NCBI RefSeq assembly: GCF_010668805.1
Contig: NZ_WUFT01000029.1
Location: 1 to 50,082, forward strand
DNA from: Rhizobium phaseoli
Lineage (GTDB): Bacteria; Pseudomonadota; Alphaproteobacteria; Rhizobiales; Rhizobiaceae
DNA: 50,082 nt
Direction of reading: 5' to 3'
This document shows, piece by piece, positions 31,769 through 41,254 of the stretch. The notes under the pieces are model-generated. The model saw only the letters and a list, made by a program, of their open reading frames with translations, did no database searches and was not told the origin of the DNA. The first letter of the stretch is position 1; each line of letters opens with the position of its first letter. The position numbers were made by a program, and so were the translations under genes.

Positions 31769-32749
31769 ATGCGCATTTCGAGCCGGCGCCTCGGCGTCTA
31801 TGCGGTCGCGCTGGCCTTTGCCATCGTGGTGAACTTCATCCTGCCCCGGCTAATGCCGGGGAGCCCGGTCGATGCCATGGTTGCCCAGCTCGGCCCGCGG
31901 GCAACGCCTGCTGCCGTCGAGGCGATCAAGGCGCGCTTCGGCGCGGTCGACCAGCCGATGCTTTGGCAATTCGTCGATTACCTGAAGGGGCTCGTGACCC
32001 TCGATCTCGGCGTCTCGGTCAAATATTACCCCCAGACCGTCGTCCAGGTGCTCGGCCGCTCGACGCTCTGGACCATCGTCCTTGTCACCACAGCGATTAT
32101 CTTTTCCCTCTGTGTCGGTGTCGTGCTGGGCGCTGTGTCGGCCTGGCGGCGCGGCGGGCGTTTCGACACGATCGTCTCGCCGCTGTCGGTGATCATGATT
32201 TCGGTGCCGCCGGTCATCGTGGCGCTGACGACGCTTTTCGTCTTCGCGGTCTCGCTGCGCTGGTTTCCGGTGGGTTATGCCTATGATCCCAATCTCGATC
32301 CCGCCTTCAATTTCACCTTTGTCGGCAGCGTCTTTGCCCATGCGATCCTGCCGGTGCTGACGCTTTCGCCGTTTCTGATCGGCGAATTCCAGACGACGAT
32401 GCGCTCGTCGATGATCTCGGTGCTCGGCGAAGACTATGTGACCATGGGCCGAGCAAAGGGGCTCAGCCACCTCACCGTGATGTTCGGCTACGGCGCCCGC
32501 AATGCCATGCTTCCGGTTCTGACCAATCTGGCGCTGATGCTCGGCGCCGTCTTCGGCGGCTCGATCGTCACCGAGATCGTCTTCAACTATCCCGGCCTGG
32601 GGCTGACGCTCTATACCGCGAGCATCGCCCGCGATTACCCGGTCATCCAGGGGCAGCTGCTGCTGATGACGCTCGCCACCCTTTGCGCCAACTTCCTCGT
32701 CGACATCATTTACGGCTTCGTCGATCCGAGATTGCGGGAGGCCGCGTGA
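31769..32749 (+). CDS. ABC transporter permease (DppB-type)
   Basis: A 326-residue inner-membrane permease with six predicted membrane segments. The ABC-coupling EAA-like loop reads EDYVTMGRAKGLSHLTVMFGYGARNAMLP, and PGLGLTLYTASIARDYPV follows. It is the first of two permeases forming the pore for the binding protein at 30058. The ATG follows GAGGGAGCGG. It ends overlapping the start of the second permease by one base. Confidence 0.9.
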   Translation: MRISSRRLGVYAVALAFAIVVNFILPRLMPGSPVDAMVAQLGPRATPAAVEAIKARFGAVDQPMLWQFVDYLKGLVTLDLGVSVKYYPQTVVQVLGRSTLWTIVLVTTAIIFSLCVGVVLGAVSAWRRGGRFDTIVSPLSVIMISVPPVIVALTTLFVFAVSLRWFPVGYAYDPNLDPAFNFTFVGSVFAHAILPVLTLSPFLIGEFQTTMRSSMISVLGEDYVTMGRAKGLSHLTVMFGYGARNAMLPVLTNLALMLGAVFGGSIVTEIVFNYPGLGLTLYTASIARDYPVIQGQLLLMTLATLCANFLVDIIYGFVDPRLREAA

Positions 32750-33651
32750 TGAGCTTTACGCTATGGCCCATCTTTAAGCAGAAGAAAGCGCTCGCCGGCC
32801 TGATCATCATTGCCATCCTGTGGCTGATGGCGCTGTTTGCGCCGCTCGTCGCCCCCGGAGAGCCCGGAGCGCGTGTCGGGCGCTCGCATCAGCCGCCGTC
32901 GATCGAACATGTTCTCGGCACCACGAAGATGGGACGGGACGTCTATCGCCAGTTCGTCTGGGGCGCCCGCAGCTCTCTTTCCGTCGGCTTTGCCACCGGC
33001 ATTGCCATCACCGTTCTCGGCACGGCGATCGGCCTCGTCGCCGGTTATGCCGGAGGCAGGACGGATGCCTGTCTCGACCTTGCGACGAATGCCGTGCTCG
33101 TCATCCCGAACATGCCGCTTCTGATCCTGCTCGCCTCATTCGCCGGCACAGTGGGGCCGATGACGATCATGACGATCATCGCGCTGACCTCCTGGCCGTG
33201 GGGCGCCCGCATGACCCGGTCGCAGACGATGGCGCTGCGCAATCGCGATTTCGTCACGGCGTCGAAGATGATCGGCGAGCCGGCCTGGCGCATCATCTTC
33301 GTGGAGATCCTGCCGAACCTGACGACGCTGATCGGCATCAACCTCGCCGGCAGCATCATCTACGCCATCGTTGCCCAGACGACGCTCGAATATCTCGGCT
33401 TCGGCGATCCGCTGAAAGTCTCCTGGGGCACGATGCTTTACAACGCCCAGAATTCCTCGGCGATCATGGTCGGCGCATGGTGGGACATCGGGGTGCCCGC
33501 ACTCGGCATCGCGCTCACCGGCCTTGGCCTTGCGCTTTTGAATTTCACCTTCGACGAGATCGCCAATCCGCAGCTCCGCTCCGGCCCGGCGCTGACCCGC
33601 TGGTTCCGCCTCAACCGCGCCCGCAACAGAGAACTGGAGCTTGGCCGATGA
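32749..33651 (+). CDS. ABC transporter permease (DppC-type)
   Basis: A 300-residue permease. A first membrane segment at about residues 18-40 is followed by the conserved periplasmic segment HVLGTTKMGRDVYRQFVWGARSSL and then the other membrane helices. The coupling loop reads RNRDFVTASKMIGEPAWRIIF. The ATG at 32749 overlaps the preceding stop (TGATG); a GTG one codon earlier is equally in frame. It pairs with the DppB-type permease. The stop overlaps the next gene as ATGA. Confidence 0.9.
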   Translation: MSFTLWPIFKQKKALAGLIIIAILWLMALFAPLVAPGEPGARVGRSHQPPSIEHVLGTTKMGRDVYRQFVWGARSSLSVGFATGIAITVLGTAIGLVAGYAGGRTDACLDLATNAVLVIPNMPLLILLASFAGTVGPMTIMTIIALTSWPWGARMTRSQTMALRNRDFVTASKMIGEPAWRIIFVEILPNLTTLIGINLAGSIIYAIVAQTTLEYLGFGDPLKVSWGTMLYNAQNSSAIMVGAWWDIGVPALGIALTGLGLALLNFTFDEIANPQLRSGPALTRWFRLNRARNRELELGR

Positions 33652-34463
33652 GCGACAATCTTCTGGAAATCGAAAAGCTCAATGTCGACTACCTCGTCGA
33701 CAAGGGAGAATTCCGCGCCGTGAAGGACGTCTCCTTCACGATCGGCCGCGGCGAAATCTTCGGGCTTGCCGGGGAATCCGGCTGCGGCAAGAGCACGATC
33801 GCCTATGCGATCACCCGTCTTTCCAAAGCGCCCGCCTGGATCAGCGGCGGCAGCATCCGGCTCGCCGGACAGGATCTTTTGAAGCTGCCGGAACGCGAGA
33901 TGCAGACAATCCGCTGGAAGCGCATCGGCATGGTCTTCCAGAGCGCGATGAACTCGCTCAATCCGCTGATGCGGGTCGAGGCGCAGTTCCACGACGTTCT
34001 GCGCCGGCACACCGGCTGCTCGCATGCGGAATCCCGGGCGCGGGCCGAGGAGATGTTCCGCCTCGTCGGCATTCCCACGCATCGCATCGGCGATTACCCG
34101 CACCAGTTCTCCGGCGGCATGCGCCAGCGCATCGTCATCGCGATCTGCCTGGCGCTGAGACCGGAACTGATCATCATGGACGAACCGACGACGGCGCTCG
34201 ACGTGGTCGTGCAGCGGGAGATCCTCGAACAGGTCGTCGACCTGCAGCGGAGCTACGGCTTCTCCGTGCTCTTCATCACCCATGACCTGCACCTGATGGC
34301 GCAGCTCTGCCGGCGCATCGGCGTCATGCTGAAGGGCGAACTCGTGGAAGTGGGCGACGTCAGCCAAGTCGCGCATGCGCCGCGGCACGAATATACGCGG
34401 AAGCTCTGGAATGCCATTCCGCAGCTTCCCGACAATCGGCATCTATCGGGAGTGGTGGCATGA
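33648..34463 (+). CDS. ABC transporter ATP-binding protein (DppD-type)
   Basis: A 271-residue nucleotide-binding domain: Walker A GESGCGKST (about residues 42-50), signature FSGGMRQRI, Walker B LIIMDEPTTALD, and the His switch in FITHDLHLM. It is the first of two ATPases. The start overlaps the permease stop (ATGA) and the stop overlaps the next ATPase start. It lacks the long C-terminal oligopeptide-transporter extension, ending soon after the switch. Confidence 0.92.
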   Translation: MSDNLLEIEKLNVDYLVDKGEFRAVKDVSFTIGRGEIFGLAGESGCGKSTIAYAITRLSKAPAWISGGSIRLAGQDLLKLPEREMQTIRWKRIGMVFQSAMNSLNPLMRVEAQFHDVLRRHTGCSHAESRARAEEMFRLVGIPTHRIGDYPHQFSGGMRQRIVIAICLALRPELIIMDEPTTALDVVVQREILEQVVDLQRSYGFSVLFITHDLHLMAQLCRRIGVMLKGELVEVGDVSQVAHAPRHEYTRKLWNAIPQLPDNRHLSGVVA

Positions 34464-35404
34464 AAGCGGAGGCAAATCCCGTTGTTGCTGAAGCGGTGAT
34501 CCGGCTCGAAGGAATAGAGCGCAATTTCGGCGCGGTCCGCGCGCTGAAAGGCGTGTCCTTCTCGCTCTTTCCCGGCCGGGCTTTGGCGCTCGTCGGCGAA
34601 TCCGGCTGCGGCAAGACGACCTGCGCCCGCATCATCGCGCGCCTGGACAGACCGACCGGCGGCAGGCTGTTTTTCCGCGGGGAGGAGCTGACTGCCCGCG
34701 GCCAGGCTGGGGCTGAGCATCGCTACCGCCGGGAGGTGCAGATGGTCTTCCAGGATCCGTTCTCATCGCTCAACCCGGCCTTTACCGTCAGCCATCATCT
34801 GGCGCGGCCGCTGCAATTGCATCGGCCGAGCGGCGCAAAGGCTGACCTCGTCGAGGAGATTACCCGGCTGCTCGCAAGCGTCGGGTTGGAACCCGATGTG
34901 ACCAGGCAGAAATTCCCGCATGAACTTTCGGGCGGGCAGCGCCAGCGCGTCAACATCGCCCGGGCGCTTGCCGTCGCACCGAGCGTGCTGGTGGCCGACG
35001 AGCCGACCTCGATGCTCGACGTTTCCATCCGCAAGGATATTCTCGATCTGCTCGCCGGGGTGAAACGGGAAAACGATCTCGCCATGCTCTATATCACCCA
35101 CGATATCGCAACGGCAGCGCATGTGGCCGAGGAGATCGTCGTGATGTTTGCCGGCCAGATGGTCGAATGGGGCGACACCGAGAGGGTTCTTTCCGACCCG
35201 CGCCATCCCTATACAAGGCTGCTGCTTTCCGCCGTTCCGGACGGCAGCAGGCCGTTCGTGACGGGCGGAAGCGCGCGCTTCCTCGAACAGGCCGAAAAAG
35301 TGCGGTCGCTGAGCCGCCCTGAATCGGCTGACATCGAGCAGGTCGGCCCCAACCACTTCATCCGCGCGCTCGGCGTTTCCAACGCCGGAATGCCCAAAAG
35401 CTGA
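34460..35404 (+). CDS. ABC transporter ATP-binding protein (DppF-type)
   Basis: A 314-residue ATPase: Walker A GESGCGKTT, signature LSGGQRQRV, Walker B VLVADEPTSMLD and His switch YITHDIATA. The C-terminal extension (HPYTRLLLSAVPDG...) is typical of DppF/OppF partners. It overlaps the preceding ATPase by ATGA and precedes the GH20 gene by 36 bases in the same operon. Confidence 0.92.
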   Translation: MKAEANPVVAEAVIRLEGIERNFGAVRALKGVSFSLFPGRALALVGESGCGKTTCARIIARLDRPTGGRLFFRGEELTARGQAGAEHRYRREVQMVFQDPFSSLNPAFTVSHHLARPLQLHRPSGAKADLVEEITRLLASVGLEPDVTRQKFPHELSGGQRQRVNIARALAVAPSVLVADEPTSMLDVSIRKDILDLLAGVKRENDLAMLYITHDIATAAHVAEEIVVMFAGQMVEWGDTERVLSDPRHPYTRLLLSAVPDGSRPFVTGGSARFLEQAEKVRSLSRPESADIEQVGPNHFIRALGVSNAGMPKS

Positions 35405-35440
35405 TTTTCAAAGCCCGATTCACAACAGGAAAGAGTGACC

Positions 35441-37462
35441 ATGTCCACACCGCGACCGAAAACCCTGCGGCTTGAAACCCTTTGGAACCCGCCGGCCGAC
35501 GGCAAGGAGTTCTCCTATGTCCTGCGCCTCAAGAACCTCGGCAGCGAGCCGCTTTCGAATTTCTCCCTCTGCATCAGCGGTCCGGGCCGGGTCGATCCGG
35601 CCGGACGGGTCGAAGGCGCCACGGTCTCGAAGCGGCTCTCCAATTTCACCGAATTCCAGCCGCCGGCCGATTTCGTTCTCGGCGCCGGCGAGACCTGGAC
35701 GATCTCGGTCTATGCGCTGAGCTGGCAGTTCCGCCATTGGACGGATGGCGCGACGAGCGCCTATCTCGCGCTTTCCGACGGCAGCACCATCGTGCTCGGC
35801 ATCGAGCCGACGCGCTCTTCAGTCAGCAATGCGCCGCTGAAACGCGGCGCCGAGATTTATCCGGTGCCCGTCAACGCGCCCGTCCAGGTGTCGATCATTC
35901 CCTGGCCGAACCATGTCGCCGTCACCTCGCGCCAGCCGCTGCCGGCCGGTTTTGCACCGCGGGCGCAGAGCGCCGAAGGGGAGGCGGCGGCGCAAAACTT
36001 CGCGGCGCTGGTCGATCATCTCTTCGCCGTCGAAGGCATCGTGCGCACCGAGGCGGAGGGTGCGGTGCCCGTCGCCCTAAAGGATGCCGCCAGCTTCGGC
36101 CCCGAAGCCTATCGACTGAGCTTCGAGGGTGAAACGATCGCGATCGAGGCGAGCGGCCGGACCGGCTTTCTCTACGGCCTCGTGACCCTCGGCCAGATCT
36201 GGCGCGGCGCAAGGCTGCATCCCGGCGTTTTCCAGTTTCCGGCATCCGGCGAAATCGTCGACGAGCCGGCGATGGGCTGGCGCGGACTGCATCTCGATGT
36301 TGCCCGCCAGTTCTACGGCGCAGCCGAGGTCAAGAAACTGATCGCGGTGCTTTCCTGGAACAAGCTCAACCGCTTCCACTGGCACCTTTCCGACGACGAA
36401 GCCTGGCGCGTCGAGATCGACGCCTATCCCGCCCTGACCGAAATCGGCGCCTGGCGCGGCCATGGCCTTGCCGTTCCGCCGCTGCTCGGTTCCAGCCCGG
36501 CCCGCACAGGCGGTTATTACACCAAAGCGTCTATCCGCGAGATCGTCGCCCACGCCAAGAGCTTCGGCATCGAGATCGTGCCGGAGATCGATGTGCCCGG
36601 TCACTGCTACGCGATGCTGCAGGCGATACCGGAGCTGCGCGATCCGGCCGAGGTCGGCAGCTATTATTCGGTTCAGGGCTTTCCCGACAATTGCATCAAT
36701 CCGGCCCGCGAGAAGACCTACGAGATCATCGAGACCATCCTCTCGGAACTCATCGAGCTTTTTCCGTTCAAGACGATCCATCTCGGCGCCGACGAAGTTC
36801 CCCTCGGCGCCTGGTCCGGCTCGCCGGAAGCGCTCGAACGTCTGCGCACGGTCGCCGGCGGCGAGCTTGCCGATGCGCATGCCAAGCGGCTGAACGTCGT
36901 GACCAACACCCATGGCGCCGACGATATCCACGGTTCGGGTGCGGCCATCCTGCAGGCGGAGTTCCTGAACCGCGTCCAGCGCTTTCTGGCAAGCAAGGGC
37001 TGCATCACCGGCGGCTGGGAAGAGGCGGCGCACGGCGATGTCATCGACAAAGCGAAGAGCTATCTCTGCAGCTGGCGCAATGTCGAGGTCTCGGCCGAAC
37101 TCGCCGAACGCGGCTACGACATGGTCGTCTGCCCCGGGCAGGTCTACTACCTCGACATGGCGCTGAGGCCGGACTGGGACGAGCCCGGCGCCAGCTGGGC
37201 GGGGACTTCGGATGCCGAGAAGCTCTACACGTTCGATCCTATCGGCGGCTGGACAGCGAGCCAGAAACAAAAACTGCTCGGCATCCAGGCCTGCATCTGG
37301 TCGGAACCGATGACGGATCGCGCCGTTTTCGACCGTCTGGTTTTCCCGCGCCTTTCGGCACTGGCCGAAACCGGCTGGACGAAGCCGTCATCGAAGTCAT
37401 GGGAGCGCTTCAAGGCGCTGGCAGGGCTGATGCCGCTGCTTTATGGGCTGCAACAGTCGTAA
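35441..37462 (+). CDS. Cytoplasmic beta-N-acetylhexosaminidase (GH20)
   Basis: A 673-residue GH20 enzyme. An N-terminal beta-sandwich (about residues 1-130) and the GH20b domain (about 140-265) precede the TIM-barrel. The catalytic Asp451-Glu452 pair is in IHLGADEVPLGAW. WHLSDDEAWRVEI, VPEIDVPGHC and WEEAAHGDV are further active-site strands. No signal peptide or lipobox is visible. It should therefore remove terminal GlcNAc from oligosaccharides after the ABC importer has brought them in. The ATG at 35441 follows AGGAAAG; a GTG two codons earlier is possible. A long hairpin follows. Confidence 0.92.
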   Translation: MSTPRPKTLRLETLWNPPADGKEFSYVLRLKNLGSEPLSNFSLCISGPGRVDPAGRVEGATVSKRLSNFTEFQPPADFVLGAGETWTISVYALSWQFRHWTDGATSAYLALSDGSTIVLGIEPTRSSVSNAPLKRGAEIYPVPVNAPVQVSIIPWPNHVAVTSRQPLPAGFAPRAQSAEGEAAAQNFAALVDHLFAVEGIVRTEAEGAVPVALKDAASFGPEAYRLSFEGETIAIEASGRTGFLYGLVTLGQIWRGARLHPGVFQFPASGEIVDEPAMGWRGLHLDVARQFYGAAEVKKLIAVLSWNKLNRFHWHLSDDEAWRVEIDAYPALTEIGAWRGHGLAVPPLLGSSPARTGGYYTKASIREIVAHAKSFGIEIVPEIDVPGHCYAMLQAIPELRDPAEVGSYYSVQGFPDNCINPAREKTYEIIETILSELIELFPFKTIHLGADEVPLGAWSGSPEALERLRTVAGGELADAHAKRLNVVTNTHGADDIHGSGAAILQAEFLNRVQRFLASKGCITGGWEEAAHGDVIDKAKSYLCSWRNVEVSAELAERGYDMVVCPGQVYYLDMALRPDWDEPGASWAGTSDAEKLYTFDPIGGWTASQKQKLLGIQACIWSEPMTDRAVFDRLVFPRLSALAETGWTKPSSKSWERFKALAGLMPLLYGLQQS

Positions 37463-37467
37463 GGCAG

Positions 37468-37497
37468 GACCGGGACCGTAATGGAACGGTCCCGGTC
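37468..37497 (+). terminator. Operon-end hairpin after the GH20 gene
   Basis: GACCGGGACCGT (37468-37479) pairs perfectly with ACGGTCCCGGTC (37486-37497) around AATGGA. It starts six bases after the GH20 stop codon and probably ends the importer operon. No T tract follows. Confidence 0.7.
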
Positions 37498-37616
37498 GGC
37501 CCTTGGGGCACCCGATCGGGTTAGCGTGGTAAGTCTTGTAGAATATGCGAATGCACGCATAATTCCCGCGGCTGGCGCTGCCAGGCAAGACCGATCGAAG
37601 GCTGTTGGGGGATACC

Positions 37617-38639
37617 ATGGAAACGATCGCCGAGGACGCCGATGCCGGCGTCGTGTCGCCTGAACTCGTGGTCGATGCACTGTTTGCCTGCCGAAAGACG
37701 GCAGCGATCAGGGCGGCCATCGAGCTCGATCTGTTTACGCATATCGGCGAGGGCAAAACGGCAGCCTTGCTGGCGTCGGCAACAAGCGCCTCGGAGCGTG
37801 GGGTGCGCATCCTCTGCGACTACCTGGTGGTCCATAGTTTCCTGACAAAGGAGAGCGGACAGTACCGGATGACGCCGTCGACCCGGATGTTCCTCGATCG
37901 CAATTCGCCGGCCTATATGGGCTCCGCGGTCGAGTTCGTTGCTGCACCCGAAATACTGGATAATTTTCTGCGCGATCCGGCCGCCGTCGTGCGAAACGGC
38001 GGTTCGCCCGGGCTCGCGAACATGTCGCCGGACAATCCCGTCTGGTTGAAGTTTGCGCGCGGCATGGGCTCCTTTACCGGCCTCAGCGCCAAAATACTGG
38101 CCGACGAAATCTCCGGCTTGGGAAAGCCCTTCAAAAAGGTTTTGGACATTGCCGCAGGTCCGGGCCTGTTCGGGATCGAAATTGCAAAAGCCTTGCCATC
38201 AGCGGAGATCGTCGCCGTCGACTGGGCGGCGGTCTTGGAGCTGTCGCGGCAGAATGCGGATAAAGCCGGGGTGGCTGACCGGTACCGGACGATCGCCGGC
38301 AGTGCCTTCGATGTCGATTGGGGCACGGATTACGATCTCGTCCTGCTGCCGAATTTCCTGCACCATTTCGATCTGCCGACATGCGCGGGGCTGTTGCGAA
38401 AGATCATCGCGAGCCTGGCAGAGGGCGGCCGGATCGTCGCCGTCGATTTCGTGCCGAACGAAGACCGCGTGTCGCCGCCTTTTCCGGCGGCGTTCTCCTG
38501 GGAAATGCTCGCCGGCACGCCGGCGGGCGACGCTTATACGCAAAGTGAGCTGACCGAGATGGCAAGACAGGCCGGCCTTGCCGGCGTCACAGTCAAACCG
38601 ATGCCGCCGACGCCGGCGAGCCTTATTCTGTTTGAGTAG
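37617..38639 (+). CDS. SAM-dependent O-methyltransferase-like protein
   Basis: A 340-residue protein with an N-terminal helix-turn-helix-like dimerisation domain (ELVVDALFACRKTAAIRAAIELDLF). The Rossmann methyltransferase core follows, with motif I VLDIAAGPGLFGIEIAKALP at about residues 175-194 and VDFVPNEDR as a later motif. This is the plant/bacterial O-methyltransferase (DMT/COMT-like) layout. The ATG at 37617 follows a GGGG stretch; a TTG at 37605 is possible. The substrate is unknown. It sits after the importer operon's hairpin and convergent with the ROK regulator, so it is probably transcribed separately. Confidence 0.8.
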   Translation: METIAEDADAGVVSPELVVDALFACRKTAAIRAAIELDLFTHIGEGKTAALLASATSASERGVRILCDYLVVHSFLTKESGQYRMTPSTRMFLDRNSPAYMGSAVEFVAAPEILDNFLRDPAAVVRNGGSPGLANMSPDNPVWLKFARGMGSFTGLSAKILADEISGLGKPFKKVLDIAAGPGLFGIEIAKALPSAEIVAVDWAAVLELSRQNADKAGVADRYRTIAGSAFDVDWGTDYDLVLLPNFLHHFDLPTCAGLLRKIIASLAEGGRIVAVDFVPNEDRVSPPFPAAFSWEMLAGTPAGDAYTQSELTEMARQAGLAGVTVKPMPPTPASLILFE

Positions 38640-38654
38640 CCGCTCGACCGTCGT

Positions 38655-39857
38655 TTAGCCCACCGGCTTTTGCAGAACGTCGAAGCGCGGGTTGGTTTCG
38701 GAAAAGATCGGTAGCGCCGCGGCGCCGAGGATGGCGGTATCCTTGCCGGTCATGCCGATCATCACCCGGGGCACGCTGCGGGTCCGATTGGGGTCGATCG
38801 GGACGTGCAGCGGCTCCAACCGGTCTGCGAGCCGGCGCATGAGGGACGTCGATATGCTGCCGCCGAACACGATGGTCTGCGGATCGAAGGCAAGTTCGAG
38901 GAAGTCGAGCGTCTGCCGCAGCGGCTGGACGGCCTGGTCGAGCCAGGCGTCCAGACCTTCGCCGCCCTTGGCGATCCGCGCGTCGAGATCGTCTGGCGAC
39001 AGCTCCTCGGCATTGGCAATGCCCATGAATTCGTAAGCGACGGTCGGTGAGATGTAGCGGTCCAGGCAGCCGCGCTTGCCGCAGCTGCAGAGCTTGCCGT
39101 GCGGCTCGACGATGATATGGCCGATCTCGCCGGCATTGTTGCGGCTGCCCTTGTAGAGGTGGCCGTCGAGAAACATTCCGGCGCCGATGCCGCCACCGCC
39201 GGCGAGAAACAGATAGACGAAGCTGCTCAAACCGCGGGCGACGCCGTGGAGGCGCTCGCCGATCGCAGCTGCGGTCGCGTCGTTTTCGACGAGCACCGGC
39301 ACCTTAACCCGCTGCTCCAGCGCATGCCCGACGGGAAAATCCTGCCAGCCGGGCAGATTCTGTGGGCTGAGAGAGGTGATGCCGCCATCGGCATAGCGGC
39401 CGGGCAGGGCCATGCCGACGCCGAGCAGCCGGTTTCGGTCGAAGACGAAGGCCTGCTGAATGTCCTCGACAATCGATTGCAGAACCGGCATCGCCCGTTG
39501 CGGATCGGGATGTTCGACGTGGCGCTCGATGCGCGCGCAGACGGCACCGGAAAGATCCGTCAGGACTCCGCTGGCGCGCTGGCGGCCGAGTTCGAGACCG
39601 ATCGAATAGGCGCCGGCGGGATTGATCGAATAGGGGATGATCGGCTGTCCCCGCGCCAGCTTCTGCGCCTCGGCCGGAACGAGCAGATGCGACCGCTCAA
39701 GTTCCTCGACGATATTCGACACGGTCTGGGCGGTCAGCGCCGTCATCCGGGCGATCGCCGCACGCGACAAGGGACCGCTGGTCCGCACGGCCTCGATCAC
39801 CACACGCCGGTTGTGAGACTTGGCCTGCTCGAGATTCGTGCCGGAGATTGCCTTCAT
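38655..39857 (-). CDS. ROK-family transcriptional regulator (NagC/XylR-like)
   Basis: A 400-residue repressor. A winged helix-turn-helix at about residues 18-75 (SRAAIARMTALTAQTVSNIVEEL) precedes a ROK sugar-kinase-like domain. GHIIVEPHGKLCSCGKRGC contains the zinc motif CSCGKRGCLD at residues 257-266. The sugar-binding END (VLVENDATAAA) and a degenerate ATP segment are also visible. ROK repressors respond to sugars or amino sugars. The neighbouring GH20/ABC operon makes GlcNAc-type ligands a good guess, though the MFS gene upstream on its own strand is another possible target. Confidence 0.88.
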   Translation of the reverse strand: MKAISGTNLEQAKSHNRRVVIEAVRTSGPLSRAAIARMTALTAQTVSNIVEELERSHLLVPAEAQKLARGQPIIPYSINPAGAYSIGLELGRQRASGVLTDLSGAVCARIERHVEHPDPQRAMPVLQSIVEDIQQAFVFDRNRLLGVGMALPGRYADGGITSLSPQNLPGWQDFPVGHALEQRVKVPVLVENDATAAAIGERLHGVARGLSSFVYLFLAGGGGIGAGMFLDGHLYKGSRNNAGEIGHIIVEPHGKLCSCGKRGCLDRYISPTVAYEFMGIANAEELSPDDLDARIAKGGEGLDAWLDQAVQPLRQTLDFLELAFDPQTIVFGGSISTSLMRRLADRLEPLHVPIDPNRTRSVPRVMIGMTGKDTAILGAAALPIFSETNPRFDVLQKPVG

Positions 39858-39933
39858 GTCGCCTTCAAAGGAAATGGTGCACCACCCTTGTCACAAGACG
39901 GATAGTGATGAAAGCCACATTTTTCGGCAGATT

Positions 39934-41157
39934 TTACTGAACCTCGGCGTCGACAGGCGCAACGGCATTGCGCCTCTGCAGCAGGCCGAGGATTGTGATG
40001 CCCGACAATCCGGTGACGGCGCCCAGCATCGCGGTTCCGGAATAACCTGTCGCCCAAGTGCCGGCGGCAAAAACCAGTGCGCCGATCCCCGCACTCGCAA
40101 AGATATTGACGGAGATCAGCGCACTGCCGAGGCCCGGCCGATCGGCGATGAGATCCTGCAGATAGGTGATCGGAAAGCTGATGATCGCCGCAGCACCGAT
40201 GCCGGCGAGCAAGGTCAATGCATAGAGATGCCATGGCTCGGAGGCAAAGCCGAGAAGGCTGAGGAATAAGGCATAGATGATGGTGCCGGCGGCAAGCGCC
40301 GTCATCTGCCCGGTCTTCCGCGCGATCCGCGACCAGACGATGATGAAGACGATCTCCAGCAGGGCGACGATGCCGACGAGAATACCGACATCGCTGAGCG
40401 CGCCGTGGGCAGCACCAGTGGCGATCAACGGCAGAAGGGCGTCGTTCAGATGCAGCGTGCTGGTGATCAGCGCGACGCCGGCGATATGCGCCGAAATCCG
40501 TGGCGACACCACCTGCCTGAGCGCACCGAGATAGGAGAGATGATGCGCCGCGGCCATCTCCGTTCCCGCCCGCTTCGGCAGGGAAAAGACGATGATCGCC
40601 TGGCAGAGCAGGCAGGAGATGGCGGCAAAGAGATAGGCCGGCAGCATGCTCGATGCCCCGGAAAGCACAAGGCCCGTTATGCCCGGGATCAGCACCCAGG
40701 AGAGCGAGATCATCGCGCGCACGCCTGAATTGGCCGTCACCATGTCATTCCGGTTCATGCCGTGCATCGCCGCGCGTGCATTGGCAAACAGCAGCGAATT
40801 CAGCGCCCCGTAGATCGGCAGCGGCAGCAGCCCGCTGATGATGAAAACCGTCGCGCTCGGAAAGGCATAGACCATGCCGTAACCGACGATGCCGAAGATG
40901 CAGGCGCCGATCATCGCCGAACGATACTCGCCGAGCCGATCGGCGAGGTTGCCGAGCAGAACGCTGATGACGACGTTTACCGCCGCCGAGGCGAAGGCCA
41001 GGACGGAATAGAGACCGTCGCTCAAGCCCAGTTCGCGGATGCCGACGATGGATCGATAGGGGGCGGTCATCGCGCCCGCCATGCCGAAGGTGAAAATGGC
41101 GATCATGCTGGCGCGGATCGCCGGATTGCGGAAGACGTCGGGGAAGAGGCGGCTCAT
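39934..41157 (-). CDS. MFS transporter (sugar-efflux-like)
   Basis: About 407 residues with 12 hydrophobic segments; LLGNLADRLGEYRSAMIGACIFG is the MFS motif A loop between helices 2 and 3. I use the ATG at 41157 (MSRLFPDVF...); an upstream TTG at 41187 is in frame. Overall it resembles the SET/sugar-efflux type of MFS. It lies between an SDR gene upstream and the ROK repressor downstream on the same strand, so it may move the substrate of this catabolic locus. Direction of transport cannot be inferred. Confidence 0.82.
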   Translation of the reverse strand: MSRLFPDVFRNPAIRASMIAIFTFGMAGAMTAPYRSIVGIRELGLSDGLYSVLAFASAAVNVVISVLLGNLADRLGEYRSAMIGACIFGIVGYGMVYAFPSATVFIISGLLPLPIYGALNSLLFANARAAMHGMNRNDMVTANSGVRAMISLSWVLIPGITGLVLSGASSMLPAYLFAAISCLLCQAIIVFSLPKRAGTEMAAAHHLSYLGALRQVVSPRISAHIAGVALITSTLHLNDALLPLIATGAAHGALSDVGILVGIVALLEIVFIIVWSRIARKTGQMTALAAGTIIYALFLSLLGFASEPWHLYALTLLAGIGAAAIISFPITYLQDLIADRPGLGSALISVNIFASAGIGALVFAAGTWATGYSGTAMLGAVTGLSGITILGLLQRRNAVAPVDAEVQ

Positions 41158-41254
41158 GGGGTCATCAATCGTCAGGAAAATCGGCAAGCGCGGCCGCGGC
41201 GGGCAGTCTCGAAAATCATGTCATGTTTCGGTTCGGAGATCGGAGCCTTAAATT

